A DNA stretch of 64,000 nucleotides from Eopsaltria australis (Eukaryota > Chordata > Aves > Passeriformes > Petroicidae): assembly GCA_034509425.1 (NCBI GenBank), contig JAVTVJ010000076.1:5890001-5954000 (forward strand). Direction: 5' to 3'. Made by a program: the position numbers and the translations under genes. The notes under the pieces were generated by a model. The model searched no databases and was not told where the DNA came from. It saw nothing but the letters and a program-made list of their open reading frames with translations. This document shows, piece after piece, positions 38,515-50,814 of this stretch. Every line of letters begins with the position of its first letter. Position 1 is the first letter of the stretch.

Positions 38515-40734
38515 AATAAAAGAACCCACAAACCAGCAAAAAAATAAGACACATATTGTAGTGGGCAATTCCAAGGGACCAAAATTGTCCACTTCTCTTC
38601 TTTTAAGAGTTAAGTAAAATCCATAGCATAGAGATCATGGTAGTGTGACTGCTGACCAAATAACCATCTTGTGATACAGGAAATCTAAGGGATGGTGTGA
38701 GAATTATATTGTATTGTTAGGCACTTGACTAGAGCTGCCACTTCGGCCTTTGTTTTTCCTATGAAATATATATTTAAGCAATGGAAGAGTAAGAGAGTTT
38801 TAAATGTTGGTTGTATTTATTTTAAACATTGCTTGTTTTTACTTTTCCTTTTGTAGAAAGAGAAATGAGCATATACCATTATCGTACTGAGTTTATACCA
38901 AATCATCAACATTATTAAAACTCTTATATGTAGATCATAATTTGTACAAGAGGCTTGTTTGTGAACACAGCAAAATAGTAATAATTCAACAGGGCATGAA
39001 GAATTGCTTCATTTTAAACCCAAATGTTTGTCTTTAATAATTTTTAGCTTGTATGAAATCTATCAGCATATATTCTTTTTGTCTGTACAGATTTTCCTGA
39101 TAAAAACAAATATAATATTAATAATTCTTAAGACCTCAGTATAAGTACCTATAAAATTACCCTATTTTAAAACATGGTAATTGTCATATATAAGTAAACA
39201 GTCATGTTCCTAAATTTAAAAATAATTTGGCTTGTATAGAAGAAATGTGTGTTTTTCTTGCATAGTGCATTCATTTTCCATAACAAATTGGTGCCCACAT
39301 AAATTCAGTCTTCCAGAAAAATGAATGTTCAGCTATGTGAGGATCTGGAATTCACACATCAATATAAATGCAACTGTACTGATCTTAGAAATGGAATTAA
39401 CAGATTCATATGCAGTACTGTCCATTTAGCTGATAACATATACATTTTACAAGGTATAAGAATATACTTTTCACAAAAATTAGTTTGTATTTTTCAAATC
39501 CTGTTGTATGAGGTTGGAAATTCATGCATGAATTAGAGAGCATGATTTATTTATTGTTAACTTCGCTTATAAAAACTTGTCATTTGTGAAACAGCCAGTC
39601 CAAGATACTAATTTTTTAAAAGAAAATCTTAGAAAAGAAGTAGTTCTTCCATACACTTCACTGCATGCTTAAGGCATTTGGCTTTGAGCCTCATTACTGA
39701 GTCTCTGTTTATAATGAGTAAAAAGAAATAGCAGAAGTTAATTCAGTTCAACCAGCATCTAACTCATCCTCAGGGTATCTGTCAATAAAAGGAACCTGGA
39801 ATTCCTAGTTGGGATGAATTGGCCAAGTATTGCATGTTAAACTTCATTTGGCAACACTATGGTGTCATGTTGTGGAAGTCATCTTGTTAAGGTTTTGCAA
39901 ATGGGGTATGCAGAGAACGTATAAAAGTATTTTGTGTTGTAACTCTATCAAACTTAATAAACATAACCTGGCTTTAGTGTGAAATAGTACTATTTAGAGT
40001 ATGTACTGTTTCTATTATACATTGAACCCTTACCATGTAAGTCCTTTAATATTATGTACTGAAGAAATTGAACCCTTATAGTTGGCAAAACAGAACTTCA
40101 CAGTTCTCATTATAAAAACATTTTCTCATCACTTGGATTTTCTTCAAAGAACAGTTACTCAAGACTGACATACCTCAATCCACTAGCGAAATTTGAGTCC
40201 TGTTTAACTGTTAGAGCCCTCACCATACTATACCTGTATGGCCAAGGCTGTAGTCACCTTCTGACCCAGACGTACTATATGTTATATAGAAATTATATTT
40301 CATTTCTATTGCATTATTCTGATTTCAACAACCTGTACTCTCTTACCACAATTCAGTCCACTATTGAAAGCTTCTGTTTAACATTGAGTTATAAAATGTT
40401 CTCCCTTTTCTGACTCCTGTATGTTCCTTCTTTGCTATATGCTTAGACCTCATTCAGACATTTTTTGAGCATGAAGTCAACAACAATAGTGGACATAAAA
40501 CCTGCTCAGCTCATAGTGGTTTATGTCAAATCTGATTCCAAGTGGTTTATTGAATCATTAATGACTTCTAATTAACCAACAATCAATGAACCATATATTC
40601 AAGATCAATATCCTCAATACAGAAGATACACCACAATGCTGGACATACATAAAATTGTAAGAAATCCCTCCAAATTTCTGAACAGCCTTCTATAACTAAT
40701 TCACAGAAGCGGGAATTTGACACATTGAGACAGT

Positions 40735-41330
40735 TGCCTGTATGCTCTGGTTTTGCCTGCACCCATATCAGCTCATCCACTGGTGAGACAGCTTCCATGG
40801 GTACACACACGAGGTGTGGATTCTATGTTGCAGTCTGTATCACCAGTGCCGTCACTGCATCCCTGTGGCCCCAATGGTGGGGATGCTCTGCCAGCCCTAG
40901 ACAGAGACTGCAATGGTGGCAGGGCAATACTGGAATTCTCAGACTGCCATGGTCTTTTAACCCATCTTTTCAAACTCACCTCCTTGGTAATTCTCTTGTT
41001 TATAACTTAATCTAGCAGGTGCTGACATCTTCCCCTCTAGGGCTGTCAGTGTTTGGGCAAACAGGCTCTCGGACTGTGCTGGGTAACCCTCATGACATTC
41101 AGCCCCACTGCCACTTTCTCAGCTACCGTTTTCTCTAGTTAGTGGAACATGTGAGCACCCCAACTGGGAGCAATCCCACTTGCCTGGTATTCTCTTCTGC
41201 TGCTTCTGTACCAGATTTTAGTTTCTACTCTGCAAGGGAGAGAAGAACATAGAAAGTCAGTGAGCTGTTTTTTGGAGGGCTCTGAACCCGCTGAAAGAGA
41301 GTGTGGGGGTAACCATAAAAGTGTAGACAA
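40735..41330. other. GC-richer block of unknown origin
   Basis: This stretch is visibly richer in G+C and longer complex words than its surroundings, for example TGTGGCCCCAATGGTGGGG and CACCCCAACTGGGAGCAATC. Several overlapping frames of 63-96 codons occur on both strands, but none has recognisable domains, a start context or splice sites that decide between them. It could be a fragment of retroviral internal or LTR sequence, a decayed older repeat or a conserved non-coding element. I cannot assign it. Confidence 0.35.
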
Positions 41331-42057
41331 GAAAGAAGAAGCAGTGCATATTGATTTGGGTGCTACAGTCTCTTAGGGTCTCATAGGAGAAGTTTAAAAG
41401 CCTGTTGTGTAAATGTTTTGACTTAAAGTCTTAAGCATCTATGTGACTACATTCACTGGTTTAAGATCAAAGGAGAATGATGGGGATAATGTTGCTTACA
41501 TAGGATAGAGAATTCATTAGAGTGTATTTACCTTGTGATAACCAATTTACATTTGTTTATCTTTCCTCTAATTTCTGTGTTCTTTATGCAATTCAGCTAG
41601 AGTGATTACCAATATGTGAATAAATGGCAGATTTACTGCACCTTGCAAAACAAATCATTCCTTTAAGTCGTTGTGCTAATCAAATATATTTACTCTGGAA
41701 TGGAAATGATATTTAATGTCACTTGTGCATTAAGATGTGAGAAAGTATTTTATTTTTTGTTTCTCTGTCAGCAATTTTTCTTTCCTGCCAAATACTGATA
41801 CATGCCATACATCCTAAATGTAATTGGATTTAGCTCAAGAATAGAGTAATAAAAATTTAGCCAATGTTTTCTTACTAATAATAATAATAGCAATAAAAAA
41901 TTCCTGACTTTAGTTTAGTGCATGCTTTCTTTAGTAACTGTCACAAACTTGTTTGACAAGAAATTTGTAGATTTGGACCCAACAAGAAATGAAATAGAGC
42001 TACTGACATACATTTTAAAATTTAAATCCTTGTGTTTTCATAGGAAGATTTTAATTA

Positions 42058-42108
42058 AATTAAAATAAAAAAACAACACCAACAAAAAGCAACAAAACAA
42101 CAGAAAAT
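42058..42108 (+). repeat. A-rich tract with AAC units
   Basis: A-rich sequence with repeated CAAC/CAACA words. Low complexity only. Confidence 0.65.
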
Positions 42109-42666
42109 AGATAGATATTCAATCCTAATGACTGCACTAAATTGAAACCCAATGTTTGTACACTTACACATTTTTCAATTTCTGAAATTTATTTTTTTAA
42201 AATTCTTTAGCAGTTGCAGACTTACAGCACTTTAACACACTGCAGATTACTTTAAAATTACTGTATATAACTAATATCAACCTCCTTATGTCTAAAAGCG
42301 CCTTTTAAAAATGGTTAAATATTAATTAAGTTAATCTAATATAATTCTGTTTTGAACTGCAAATTAAAATTGTAATAGGTTAATGTCACTAAGAGCACTG
42401 AGGAGCAAGTAATGTGTCCAGATTTTTCTATATTAGTAGAGTTATGTAAGGGCTTTTAATTTGACAGCTTTTGAAAAAGTAAATGCTTATAAACTTTACT
42501 TGGCTTTAACAGTCATTTCCCTTTAGGAAATTTAGAGTCTACTTGGACTTGTGAAAAGTTTCTTCATTTCATCTCACTCTAGTGATATAGTTCTTTAGAT
42601 ATAAAAGAGTAAAACAATGGAAATTCAAATGAAATAATGGTCAAGTAACATTTATAAAACAACATT

Positions 42667-42970
42667 AGACTAGGTTGAACAACCCTGATTCTCTCAGCCT
42701 GTCTTCATAGGAGAGGTGCTTCAGCCCTCCTCTGGACTCACTATAACAGGTCCATGTCTTTCCTGTGCTCAGGGTCCCAGAACAGGACAGAGCAGGTGAG
42801 GTCTCACCAGAGCAAAGCAGAGGATCAGAACCACCTGCCCTGACCTGCTGGCCATGCTGATTTGGATACAGCCCAGGATGTGGATTTCTTTCTGGGCTGC
42901 AAGTGCACATTGATGGGTCATGTCTGGTTTCTCATCCACCAACACCCTCAAGTCCTTCTTCATAGGACTG
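42667..42970 (-). mobile_element. CR1 LINE fragment, antisense
   Basis: The plus strand carries very recognisable reverse-complement CR1 sequence: CTCAGCCTGTCTTCATAGGA, GGAGAGGTGCTTCAGCCCTC, CCTCCTCTGGACTCACTATA, CAGGTCCATGTCTTTCCTGT, GGTGAGGTCTCACCAGAGC and GGGCTGCAAGTGCACATTGA. This region lies upstream of the CR1 3' end, in the distal ORF2 and early 3' untranslated part. Both ends are cut off, with no 3' tail repeat. Frames of 64 and 81 codons on the minus strand are remnants, not a host gene. Confidence 0.92.
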
Positions 42971-44364
42971 TGCTCTGTTTAGTTCTTCCTTCCATTTAAC
43001 TTCCACTTAAACACAGAGCTAATTTCATGTGGTTTATTTAGGTAATGTTTCTTTTCTTTTCCTCTAGCATTCTAATTTTAGAAAAACACACCACTGCTTC
43101 TTACTCCTCTACACCTCAAAACCCACACAGAATTTGAGAGTTGTCCAATAGAGAGGACAAATTTAGATCAGTTACAAGGATTATGGCCTGATGTAATGCA
43201 GTTGTGCCTCCTTTAGGTCCCTAATTGTAGGGGCAAAATTTGACATTTATACAGGCTATTTGAACACCTTATCTATTAAACAAAGAACTAATTCTCTTTA
43301 CTATGATAGCATTAGTTAAACTAACCCTTAGAGAGCTGTTCTTCTGGCTCAAAACTGCCAAAGATGTGGCTGTTTCCTTCTTATGTAAAACACAAAAGTA
43401 CCTTGCTTCAGTGCTTTAATGCTGTGAAAAGTCTGGATAAGTGTCATGCATTTAAGTTACACTGATTGCTCCTTTAGGGCAAAAACAAAATATATGCCTG
43501 AGTTCATGAGAGGTTGTTCTCGGGAATAGTTCCTGAAGTCCCTTTCTCTTCCTAAAGTAATCCATCTCCTTATTTCACCTCCTAGAATAACATGTGCCTT
43601 GATTTATAATTCATCTTTGGAAGAGTTTCAAAGGTAGAACTGACCAGGTGTCAATTTATGGAGGTGGAAAAGGGAATTCACTGTCTTACATTAGTTCTGG
43701 TTGATAGGTTTCCATTTCCTGTATTACTATCTCTGCTGAACAGCTTTGTAACCCCTGCAACAAGAGATTGTCTACCCTGGAATTCATGACTGCTATTGAT
43801 TATGTTGTGTGAGAAATAAAATTACTCTGTGTTTCTTGGCATTTGTCACCACAGCTGAGTTAGAGATGCAATAGGTTTTTTTTTTCTAGAAGCCTTCTTT
43901 TTAACAAAGCTAATTTAAAAAATCATGATACTTTTATGTAAGAAGTTCTAGTACCTAGTGCCTGTTGGGCACTTGTTAGAAGTTTAAATTGAAAGAAGTT
44001 TATTTGATATAGCTTTCCAATTGGTTAGCATTGGGAAAATAGAAGGGCTTGGAATAGCTTAAGATTTTAATAATATTATAACTGTGTTTGTTTTTAAAAT
44101 CTTGTAACTCAGTTGAGTTGCCTGTTTGCAAAGATTACAAAAATCAGATGCATTTATACTCACAAACCAGAATCAATGTTTTGAGATAATAAAACTATTT
44201 TCACTCTAAACTTATTTTCACTGCTGTTTGCACCATTTGTGGTTACTGAGTGCTGTTTGTTCATAGCTGGTACAGTTTGTGTGAATGTCAGCAAAGGTTT
44301 TCTTTCATGCATGCATCAGATATATGTGACAGGGGTAGGCTGATCTGTGTTTGTGAAATCTTTC
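42971..44364. other. Unique A+T-rich DNA between CR1 copies
   Basis: No exon, RNA gene or recognised repeat was found. A short T-run lies near 43880 and a CATGCATGCATC dyad-like word lies near 44308. Confidence 0.62.
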
Positions 44365-44908
44365 TGGTACTGGGAGACTCCCTGGACTGATTTAGCTCTC
44401 TGATTATTACCGAATTCTGGTCGTCCAGGTCAGTAGTGACAAGGTTGAGAAGTCCTAGGGCAATCAAAATAATTTCATGGCACTGGGATTACTGGTTGAA
44501 GAGACAGGAGCACAGAAGTGGTGTTTTCTTCAATCACTTTAGTAGGAAGGAAGAATGCTGAGGTGGAGAACCCACCTGATCAACACATGGCTTAAAGGCA
44601 GGTCCATTGGTGGAATTTTAGCTTTTTCAGTCATGGGGATGTTTACACAGCACCAGGCGTGATGGAGGTAGATAGGATTCACCTATTTAAAAGGGAGAAA
44701 AGCACTCTAGCCCATTAGTTCACAGGGGTGATTGAGAGGACTTTAAACTAGGTTTGAAGGGGAAAGGGGATAAGATCAGGCTGAATAGAGATGAGCCATG
44801 GGTGACAGGCCAGTGTTGGGAGTGAAATCGACAGTCCAGCAGAAGTCCATCTACACACAACATGGGTAATAAAGAGGAGGAGCTGGAAAAGAGGAGCTGG
44901 AAGCCACT

Positions 44909-45050
44909 GTGCAACACGAAAGCTATGACATAGTCACCATCACACAAACATGGTGGAATGACTCGTGACTGGAGTGCTGCAATGGATGACTACAAGCTCT
45001 TCAGATGAGACAGATGAGGAAGAAGAGGCAGTGGGGTGGTTCTGTGCACT
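44909..45050 (+). pseudogene. CR1 ORF2 endonuclease N-terminal remnant
   Basis: From 44909 the plus strand reads VQHESYDIVTITQTWWNDS and then a stop at 44966-44968. After a small shift it continues DWSAAMDDYKLF. This is the start of the CR1 apurinic-type endonuclease, whose intact form has an ITETWW motif with a catalytic Glu. Here the Glu codon reads as Gln, and a stop and frameshift follow, so the copy is dead. The rest of the nuclease is deleted. Confidence 0.8.
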
Positions 45051-45052
45051 AG

Positions 45053-45193
45053 GCTGTGGATGTTGTCTACCTGGACTTCAGTAAAGCCTTTGATACTGTC
45101 TCCCACAGCATTCTTCTGGAAAAGTTGGCAGGCCATGGCTTGGACAAGTCCACTCTTCACTGGGTTCAAAACTGGCTGGGTGGCTGGGCATAG
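45053..45193 (+). pseudogene. CR1 ORF2 reverse-transcriptase motif-A remnant
   Basis: Forty-six codons from 45053 encode AVDVVYLDFSKAFDTVSHSI, then LLEKLAGHGLDKSTLHWVQN and WLGGWA, ending at TAG 45191-45193. YLDFSKAFD is reverse-transcriptase motif A with its catalytic Asp intact, unlike the copy at 15.3 kb. Beyond the stop, in other frames, eroded traces of the palm continue to about 45362, including a VLFNTFIKDLD-like stretch. The FADD-type catalytic motif is no longer readable. A minus-strand 116-codon frame over the same DNA is a shadow. Confidence 0.88.
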
Positions 45194-45362
45194 AGAATGG
45201 TGGTGAATGGTGCTACATGCAGCTAGAGGCAGGTCAACAGTGGGGTTCCCAGCTGTATCACAGCCAGTTGTGTTTAATACCTTTATCAAAGACCTGGACA
45301 AGGAGATTGAGTGCCTCCTCAGACGGTTCCCAGCTGACAATAAACTGAATGGTTTATAGGTG

Positions 45363-46429
45363 ACTGTTCAACAAAGACACACACCTACACTGAAGAACCT
45401 CAGAACTTTCTTTGCCTAAGGAATGGTCTGTGGAAGGAATGTAATAAAACTGCAGGTTTTTTAATCAAAAAAACCCAAACAAAATACAACCAGTAGATTA
45501 CATGCAGCTGTCCCCAATATGCAAGTTGGTCATAGTAACGAAGCTGTTGTTTCATAGCACTTGTACATATATTATGTTCTATTATATAGTGAGTATGATA
45601 TTCATCTGATAAGTAAAGTTCATATGATAAGTCAGATAAGTCAGACATTTCAGAGTATTCATGTATATATATTTACTGAAAAAATCCCAGGTATTTCTGT
45701 GTAATAACATGGGACTTGTTCAGTGCCATTTCCAAAGAGATCATCATCCATGTAAGAGATTCAATATGTTCTGTGCATTTTAGTTTGATTTTCTTGTTGG
45801 AGCAAGAATATTTAGATACTGGAATCACAGGGATTAAAAATGTGATTCTTTAATAGACGTTTGATTTTTCCCCACTTTTTATTTTTCTTTCAGTGTTATG
45901 CCTTCATAACCTTTGAAACAGGTTTTTCTGAGGGAAGGGACCCATAAGGATCATTGAGCCTAAGTCCAGGTTCTTCAGGAATTCTATTACTGCCATAGAT
46001 TTTTCAGCAAAATTATATATTGTGTGATGTACAGGAAATTCACTGTTCAGTGAAAAAAAAACCCCAACATAACAATGAAACAACACAACAGAAAACCACA
46101 AAGCTCTACAATCTATTAGAAATTATTATTAACCTCGAGTTTTGTTGCAATTGAGGAAAAAAAAAACCAAACAAATGTGCACTAGAAGCAGGGTAGAAAC
46201 TTTAATATTACTACCTTGATGAAAAATTCATTTCAGCCCCTTATTAAATCCTATTTAAAAAGCACTGATGCTTTTGATTTTTGAGAGTAAAGTATTCTGT
46301 ACACATCTGCAGGATAAAGTGCTAATATGTCTCACTCTCCTCAAGAAAAGTCTCTAACATTAAAGATGACCATCTCTTGGGGAGTTTCCAGTTGGACACA
46401 AAAAGAACATTTTTTAAAAATAAGAATAG
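45363..46429. other. Unique A+T-rich DNA
   Basis: No exon or recognised element. It contains short A-runs with C (about 45465-45480 and 46050-46160) and partially repeated AGTCAGATAAGTCAGA words near 45630. Confidence 0.6.
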
Positions 46430-46603
46430 CAAGCTATTCCTAGGGAAGTGACGGATTCCCCAACACTGGACAATTTTAAGAATCAGCAGGACAGAGTGCT
46501 AGGCCATCTTGTCTAGACCATGATTTTTCCAAGAAAGGTTGGACCTGCTGATCTTTGTTTGAGGTCCATTCCAACAGGTATTCTAGGATTCTAGGATTCT
46601 ATG
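46430..46603 (+). mobile_element. CR1 LINE 3' end, short
   Basis: Sense CR1 3' region with GGGAAGTGACGGATTCCCC, AGAATCAGCAGGACAGAG, AAGAAAGGTTGGACCTGCTG and GAGGTCCATTCCAACAGG. It terminates in an ATTCTAGGATTCTAGGATTC tail, the octamer repeat characteristic of CR1 ends. It is 5'-truncated to about 170 bp and non-coding. Confidence 0.87.
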
Positions 46604-47751
46604 AAAATATTATAAATCATAAGTCACTCAAATATGTTTCATATCTGTGCTGAGTTCACTAATAACTTGGAGATCCTACAATAATTTCATAGCTGGATTT
46701 CTCAATTACAAGGTCTTAAAATTAACAAGATGCTTATTGGACAATTATGTCAAGAGCAACAAAGTTCTTGTTGCTGTGGTTATTTTGACAGCTGTAAATA
46801 ATTCCAAATAACATGTAAAATAAACTTCTTTCTTAGACTCATACAAATATTTTCCATTACTTTCAGAAAATTAATAAGAGACTTTATGTTAAGTAAAACT
46901 AATCAGGGGGATTTATTTATCTCTTTTTCTGATGTATGCTAATATGGCTTCATCATTAGTCTGAATTAGACTCTCTAATGCTGTTTTGGCCAGGATTCGA
47001 ATTTCTCAGAGGCTTTACATTCTCACATGGTTGCCACTTGCATTCTGGTATTTCCCCACTGGTAGTTTTAGCCTGGATGTTAACACTAATTGTAGAACAC
47101 TAAATAGTTCATTTTAATCTTTAATAAGTTTACATCCATTCAAATTAATTCTTGGCATGTGAAATCTCTGTTGTCATTGCAGTTTAATGTCTTAGCATCT
47201 CAGAACAGGAATATGAAATGAAGTTTTCTCCATTGTTTTAGATGATTCAGCAGCTATTAATATCAGAAAGCATAATGCAGTTTCCTTGACTTGAAACACA
47301 ATTAATGCTCATAAATTTAAATTCCCTTTATCAGTGTATATCTGTGCTGACACTGACTGATTTTGGAAAAGACCTAGAGGAGACAAAGTCCAATGTAGTT
47401 TTTTAAATGTCAATGTATGACATCACCACGGGGAGTTGGTGTCTTTCTGTACTGACAGAACAGAGGCTGTAATTAGAAATGAATGACAAGGTGCTTTTCA
47501 TCTTTGATGAAAAAATAATTTTGTGTCAAAAAATCTCCATACAGGAACAATTTTTCTCCAAGCTTTTCTTGTCCTGAACATATTTTGCATAACAATGAGG
47601 GGAGGAAGAGAGGACAAAATTATTACAGAGTGTTGTTGCTAAGTGACAAAATAGCAGATGTTCTGCATTTGCAGATAACAAATGTTTGAATGCTATCATA
47701 TTGTGATACTGATAGATACCATTCCTTAGGAGGCAATATATTCACTACTTG

Positions 47752-47765
47752 AAAAAAAAAAAAAA
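47752..47765 (+). repeat. Poly(A) run
   Basis: Fourteen A residues followed by AG-rich sequence, with no retroposon body recognised upstream. Confidence 0.65.
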
Positions 47766-47999
47766 GAAGAAAATCAAAGGTATTACAGTTTTTAAGGCCT
47801 TATGCAGAGACCATTTTAAAATTTGCTTGACAAAAGTAAAGCATCAAGTTCAGAAATGTGTTTTAAGGATTTAATCCCATAATACATAACAACTTAGGAA
47901 GATAAGTGACTTATGTTTTCCTGTTCTTTTAAATAGCCTGATCAGTCAGTGGAAGTTGTATCAGATGTGATCTGAATTTATAATGTTTAATAATTCACG

Positions 48000-48017
48000 C
48001 TGTAAATGGATTTACAG
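48000..48017. repeat. Short perfect inverted repeat
   Basis: CTGTAAAT and ATTTACAG form 8-bp arms around GG. It may be chance. Its form resembles a palindromic factor site, but nothing else supports a function. Confidence 0.45.
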
Positions 48018-50814
48018 TGCTTATATTAAAATTACTATCTAAAGAAATGGCTGTGTTTGCATTGTTCTGAGCTAAATATGATCTTTGAAGCACTATAGAA
48101 ACACTGCAGAATGGGTTATGATGCTTTCAGAGAAGTATATAACTTCCAGTGTGGCATGATCTGAAATTATGACAGGTAGGAAAGTAAGCTTAACTTTGAT
48201 AGATTATGAATTCCTTAGATCTATATTAAGTCCTGAACATTTTCAAGACAACTTGATTGGTTTCCCAAAGCTTAGAAAATACTTTCTCTCTTCTTAGCAA
48301 ATATATCTGATGAAAATTATATAACATGGAGGTTAAAACTTGTGCTTTCAGGGTTGTAGCTTATTTCTCCTGATATCTAATTAAAATTTTCAATTAGAGG
48401 AATGCGCAGACAATACCTTTACTAGTCCTGTTCTCTCTACTTCAATTCTTCACAAATCTGAAAAATATGAAAACAAATTCCAGTTCAAGGTATAACCCTT
48501 GCAATAAAAAGAATTTTTCTTTTTATTGAGAAGTATCCAAATTTAACACTCAAATTTACTCTAAAAATAAAGAATCTATAGGCAAATTAAGTCAAGGGCT
48601 GCTTACAAATATTTAGGTCTGTTTAGAGAGCAAGACTGAGTTGAATATGTGTGCAAAAAAACATATAATTTACTAGAAGTAAGAAGAAATAACTGGTTTC
48701 TCCCCATGCCTTGAAACTTTAGTGTGCTGCCACTGCAATTTTTGACATTGCCTTGAATGAAAAGTTGTGAATTAGCAATGTGAAAACGTTTTCCAGATTG
48801 TCAGTAAACTTCTCTTTTTGTATAGACTGAACTTTGTTTACCTTTTCACTGAAACAGCTCAATTTTCAGAAAAGTACGTGGAATTTAATGGAACTACATT
48901 GACATATAGATGATGTAAATGCAGTTTGAAATTAGGATATCTCCTGCATAGATCCTTTCTGAAGAGATAAAATTTAGTTTTAATTTATTTGATAATTCAT
49001 TCACTGTTGGAATGTACATAGACAGTCTTGAATTTGTGCTTATAAAGAATATGTAGGTTAATGCAATGCATTTAGAATTCTAATACACTATTCAAAGTTT
49101 TTATTTCCTTGGTACACAGATGGAGTGCATAGTTATGATTTATAGTGCAAAATCTGACCTATTGTTTAAGAATCCCACAAATAACTTTAAAATCCGTGCT
49201 AGGCATTCAGCTGAGATGAATAAATGAAATTTATTGCCATTGTTTGAACAAATATTTGAACTGGTTTTGGCTGTGTAAGCAATATCTGCCTGGAAGTCGC
49301 AGGGAGATTGTTGATCAGATGTTATCACCATTCTGCCCACTTTAACAGATGGTGGCAATGACCAAATTGCAGATAGAGAAGTGTGAGAAAAGAAGAGATA
49401 GAAAATCAAGGGGAGATCACTCCACAGCATGGAGTCTTTCTGTCTCAGTTGCCAGATGGAGAAGATACCTGCCCTGTACACTCAACTTCCTCCTCCATTA
49501 TAATGTTTGCCAAAATCTTTACAGAGTTCATTGTCACTGCCTCATCCTCCCTCCCTCTACTGCATTCGTAGGTGTTTTTGGAAGCACTAAAAGTCAGACA
49601 GGCTGACTTTCAGGATCATGAAATTATTTATTCTTCCTTATTGGACCCAAACTGTCAGAGAACTGGAGGAACTTTTTGCCATTTTTCCATCTATCTTAGA
49701 CCATCAAATAGTTAAAATTAATTTGAGAAGAAGTTGAACAATGGATGTTAATGTTCAGGAGTGTAATGAAATTTTTAGCTTATTTGAAGTTAGTGTTGCC
49801 CTTTCTATGTGTAGACAAAGATAAATAAACATATGTTATGGCTTATAGAATAAACACTCTGCAGCATTAGATGCACCAGGAAAAATATTACAAGCTGCAG
49901 TTTACCTTTTCAAATCACTCTGATATCTGTTCTATTGCCTATTCTAAACAAAACTAGAGAAGATTTCTCTTTGCATGTATTTGAATAAATCTGCTTGGCA
50001 AAAATGACACTGAAAAACAGTCTTTAAGTCCCCTAGAATTCTAGCTGTCTTTGTTATGAAACGGGATGATTTATTTTTTTTATTTAGAGAACATATAAGT
50101 TGAAAGCAATGCTCATTTCCCCAGAAACAAAATACAGACATGTGAATTTCATATTAGTGTCAATGAATGACTGTGCCTGTGTAAGATTAGAAATAGAAGG
50201 ATTGTGCTAATGCTTTTATCTCTGTATCTGAGATACTAATTGGTACAGACAGGAAAATTGGGTACATTGATTTTTTAAATTTTCCAAGTTAGAACTTACA
50301 GATGTAATCCCAAAGGCAAAAAGAAATGTCTGTTATAGATAATGCCACCCTGGTAAACAACACTTCAGAAGAGTGACTTGACTCAGACTACAAGGATGAT
50401 AAGGCAGGTGATCAACATGCCAGAGAATGAACCAATGGGTCCAGAAGAAATACAAGATGGAAATTCTTATGGTGTGGAAGCAGGGATATGCATGCTGGGA
50501 AGAACATAGCTAAACTGCCTGAAAGTGTCGGGATGGGATGAAGAAAGCTATGGCACAGCTGGAAATAAATCAAGAGAAATGAGCAATAGGAAGAAGAGAA
50601 TTTGCAGTTCCATCAGTCAGAAAAGGAGTAGAAAATAAACTGTACCTCCTCAACAAATGAGACAGGGTGATATGGAGAAGGCTGAGGTACTTCCCTTTCT
50701 TTTTCCTCAGCAATTGTTCTTCCCCACTCTCCTGAGATCCTGAACCTAAAGGCAGGGAATGGAGGATCTCCCATGACCAGCTTGTCACACTTCATTCAAA
50801 TGAATGGACTTTCT

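Larger units (their letters stand above)
34067..42666. other. Long unique A+T-rich tract
   Basis: About 8.6 kb without a supportable gene. It contains a (TA)n run at 38496-38514, an A/C-rich tract at 37515-37593, an A-rich tract at 42058-42108 and one GC-richer block at about 40735-41330 (separate entry). Open frames of 60-96 codons show no recognised domains or credible splice boundaries. Confidence 0.62.
44365..45362 (+). mobile_element. CR1 LINE with 5' region joined to reverse-transcriptase region
   Basis: Sense CR1 sequence starts near 44365 with GACTCCCTGGACTGATTTAG and continues through AAGTGGTGTTTTCTTCAATC, GGCTTAAAGGCAGGTCCATT, CAGCACCAGGCGTGATGGAG and GAGAGGACTTTAAACTAGG. It then passes into the ORF2 endonuclease start (AACATGGGTAATAAAGAGG, GAAAGCTATGACATAGTC). 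Near 45040 it jumps to the ORF2 reverse-transcriptase motif-A region (GTCTACCTGGACTTCAGTAA) and stops near 45362. The intervening endonuclease body and RT fingers are missing, so the copy has a large internal deletion. It also lacks the CR1 3' end and tail. Most CR1 copies are 3'-end fragments, so retention of the 5' region is less common. Confidence 0.88.
46604..50814. other. Unique A+T-rich tract
   Basis: No supportable exon. It contains a poly(A) run at 47752-47765 and a short perfect dyad at 48000-48017. Frames of 62-113 codons near 49.1-49.6 kb overlap in opposite orientation and have no recognisable domain. Confidence 0.6.

Noticed and set aside
44990..45340. A 116-codon minus-strand frame
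   Set aside because: It is the antisense shadow of CR1 reverse-transcriptase sequence, whose real coding sense is plus (YLDFSKAFD on the plus strand).
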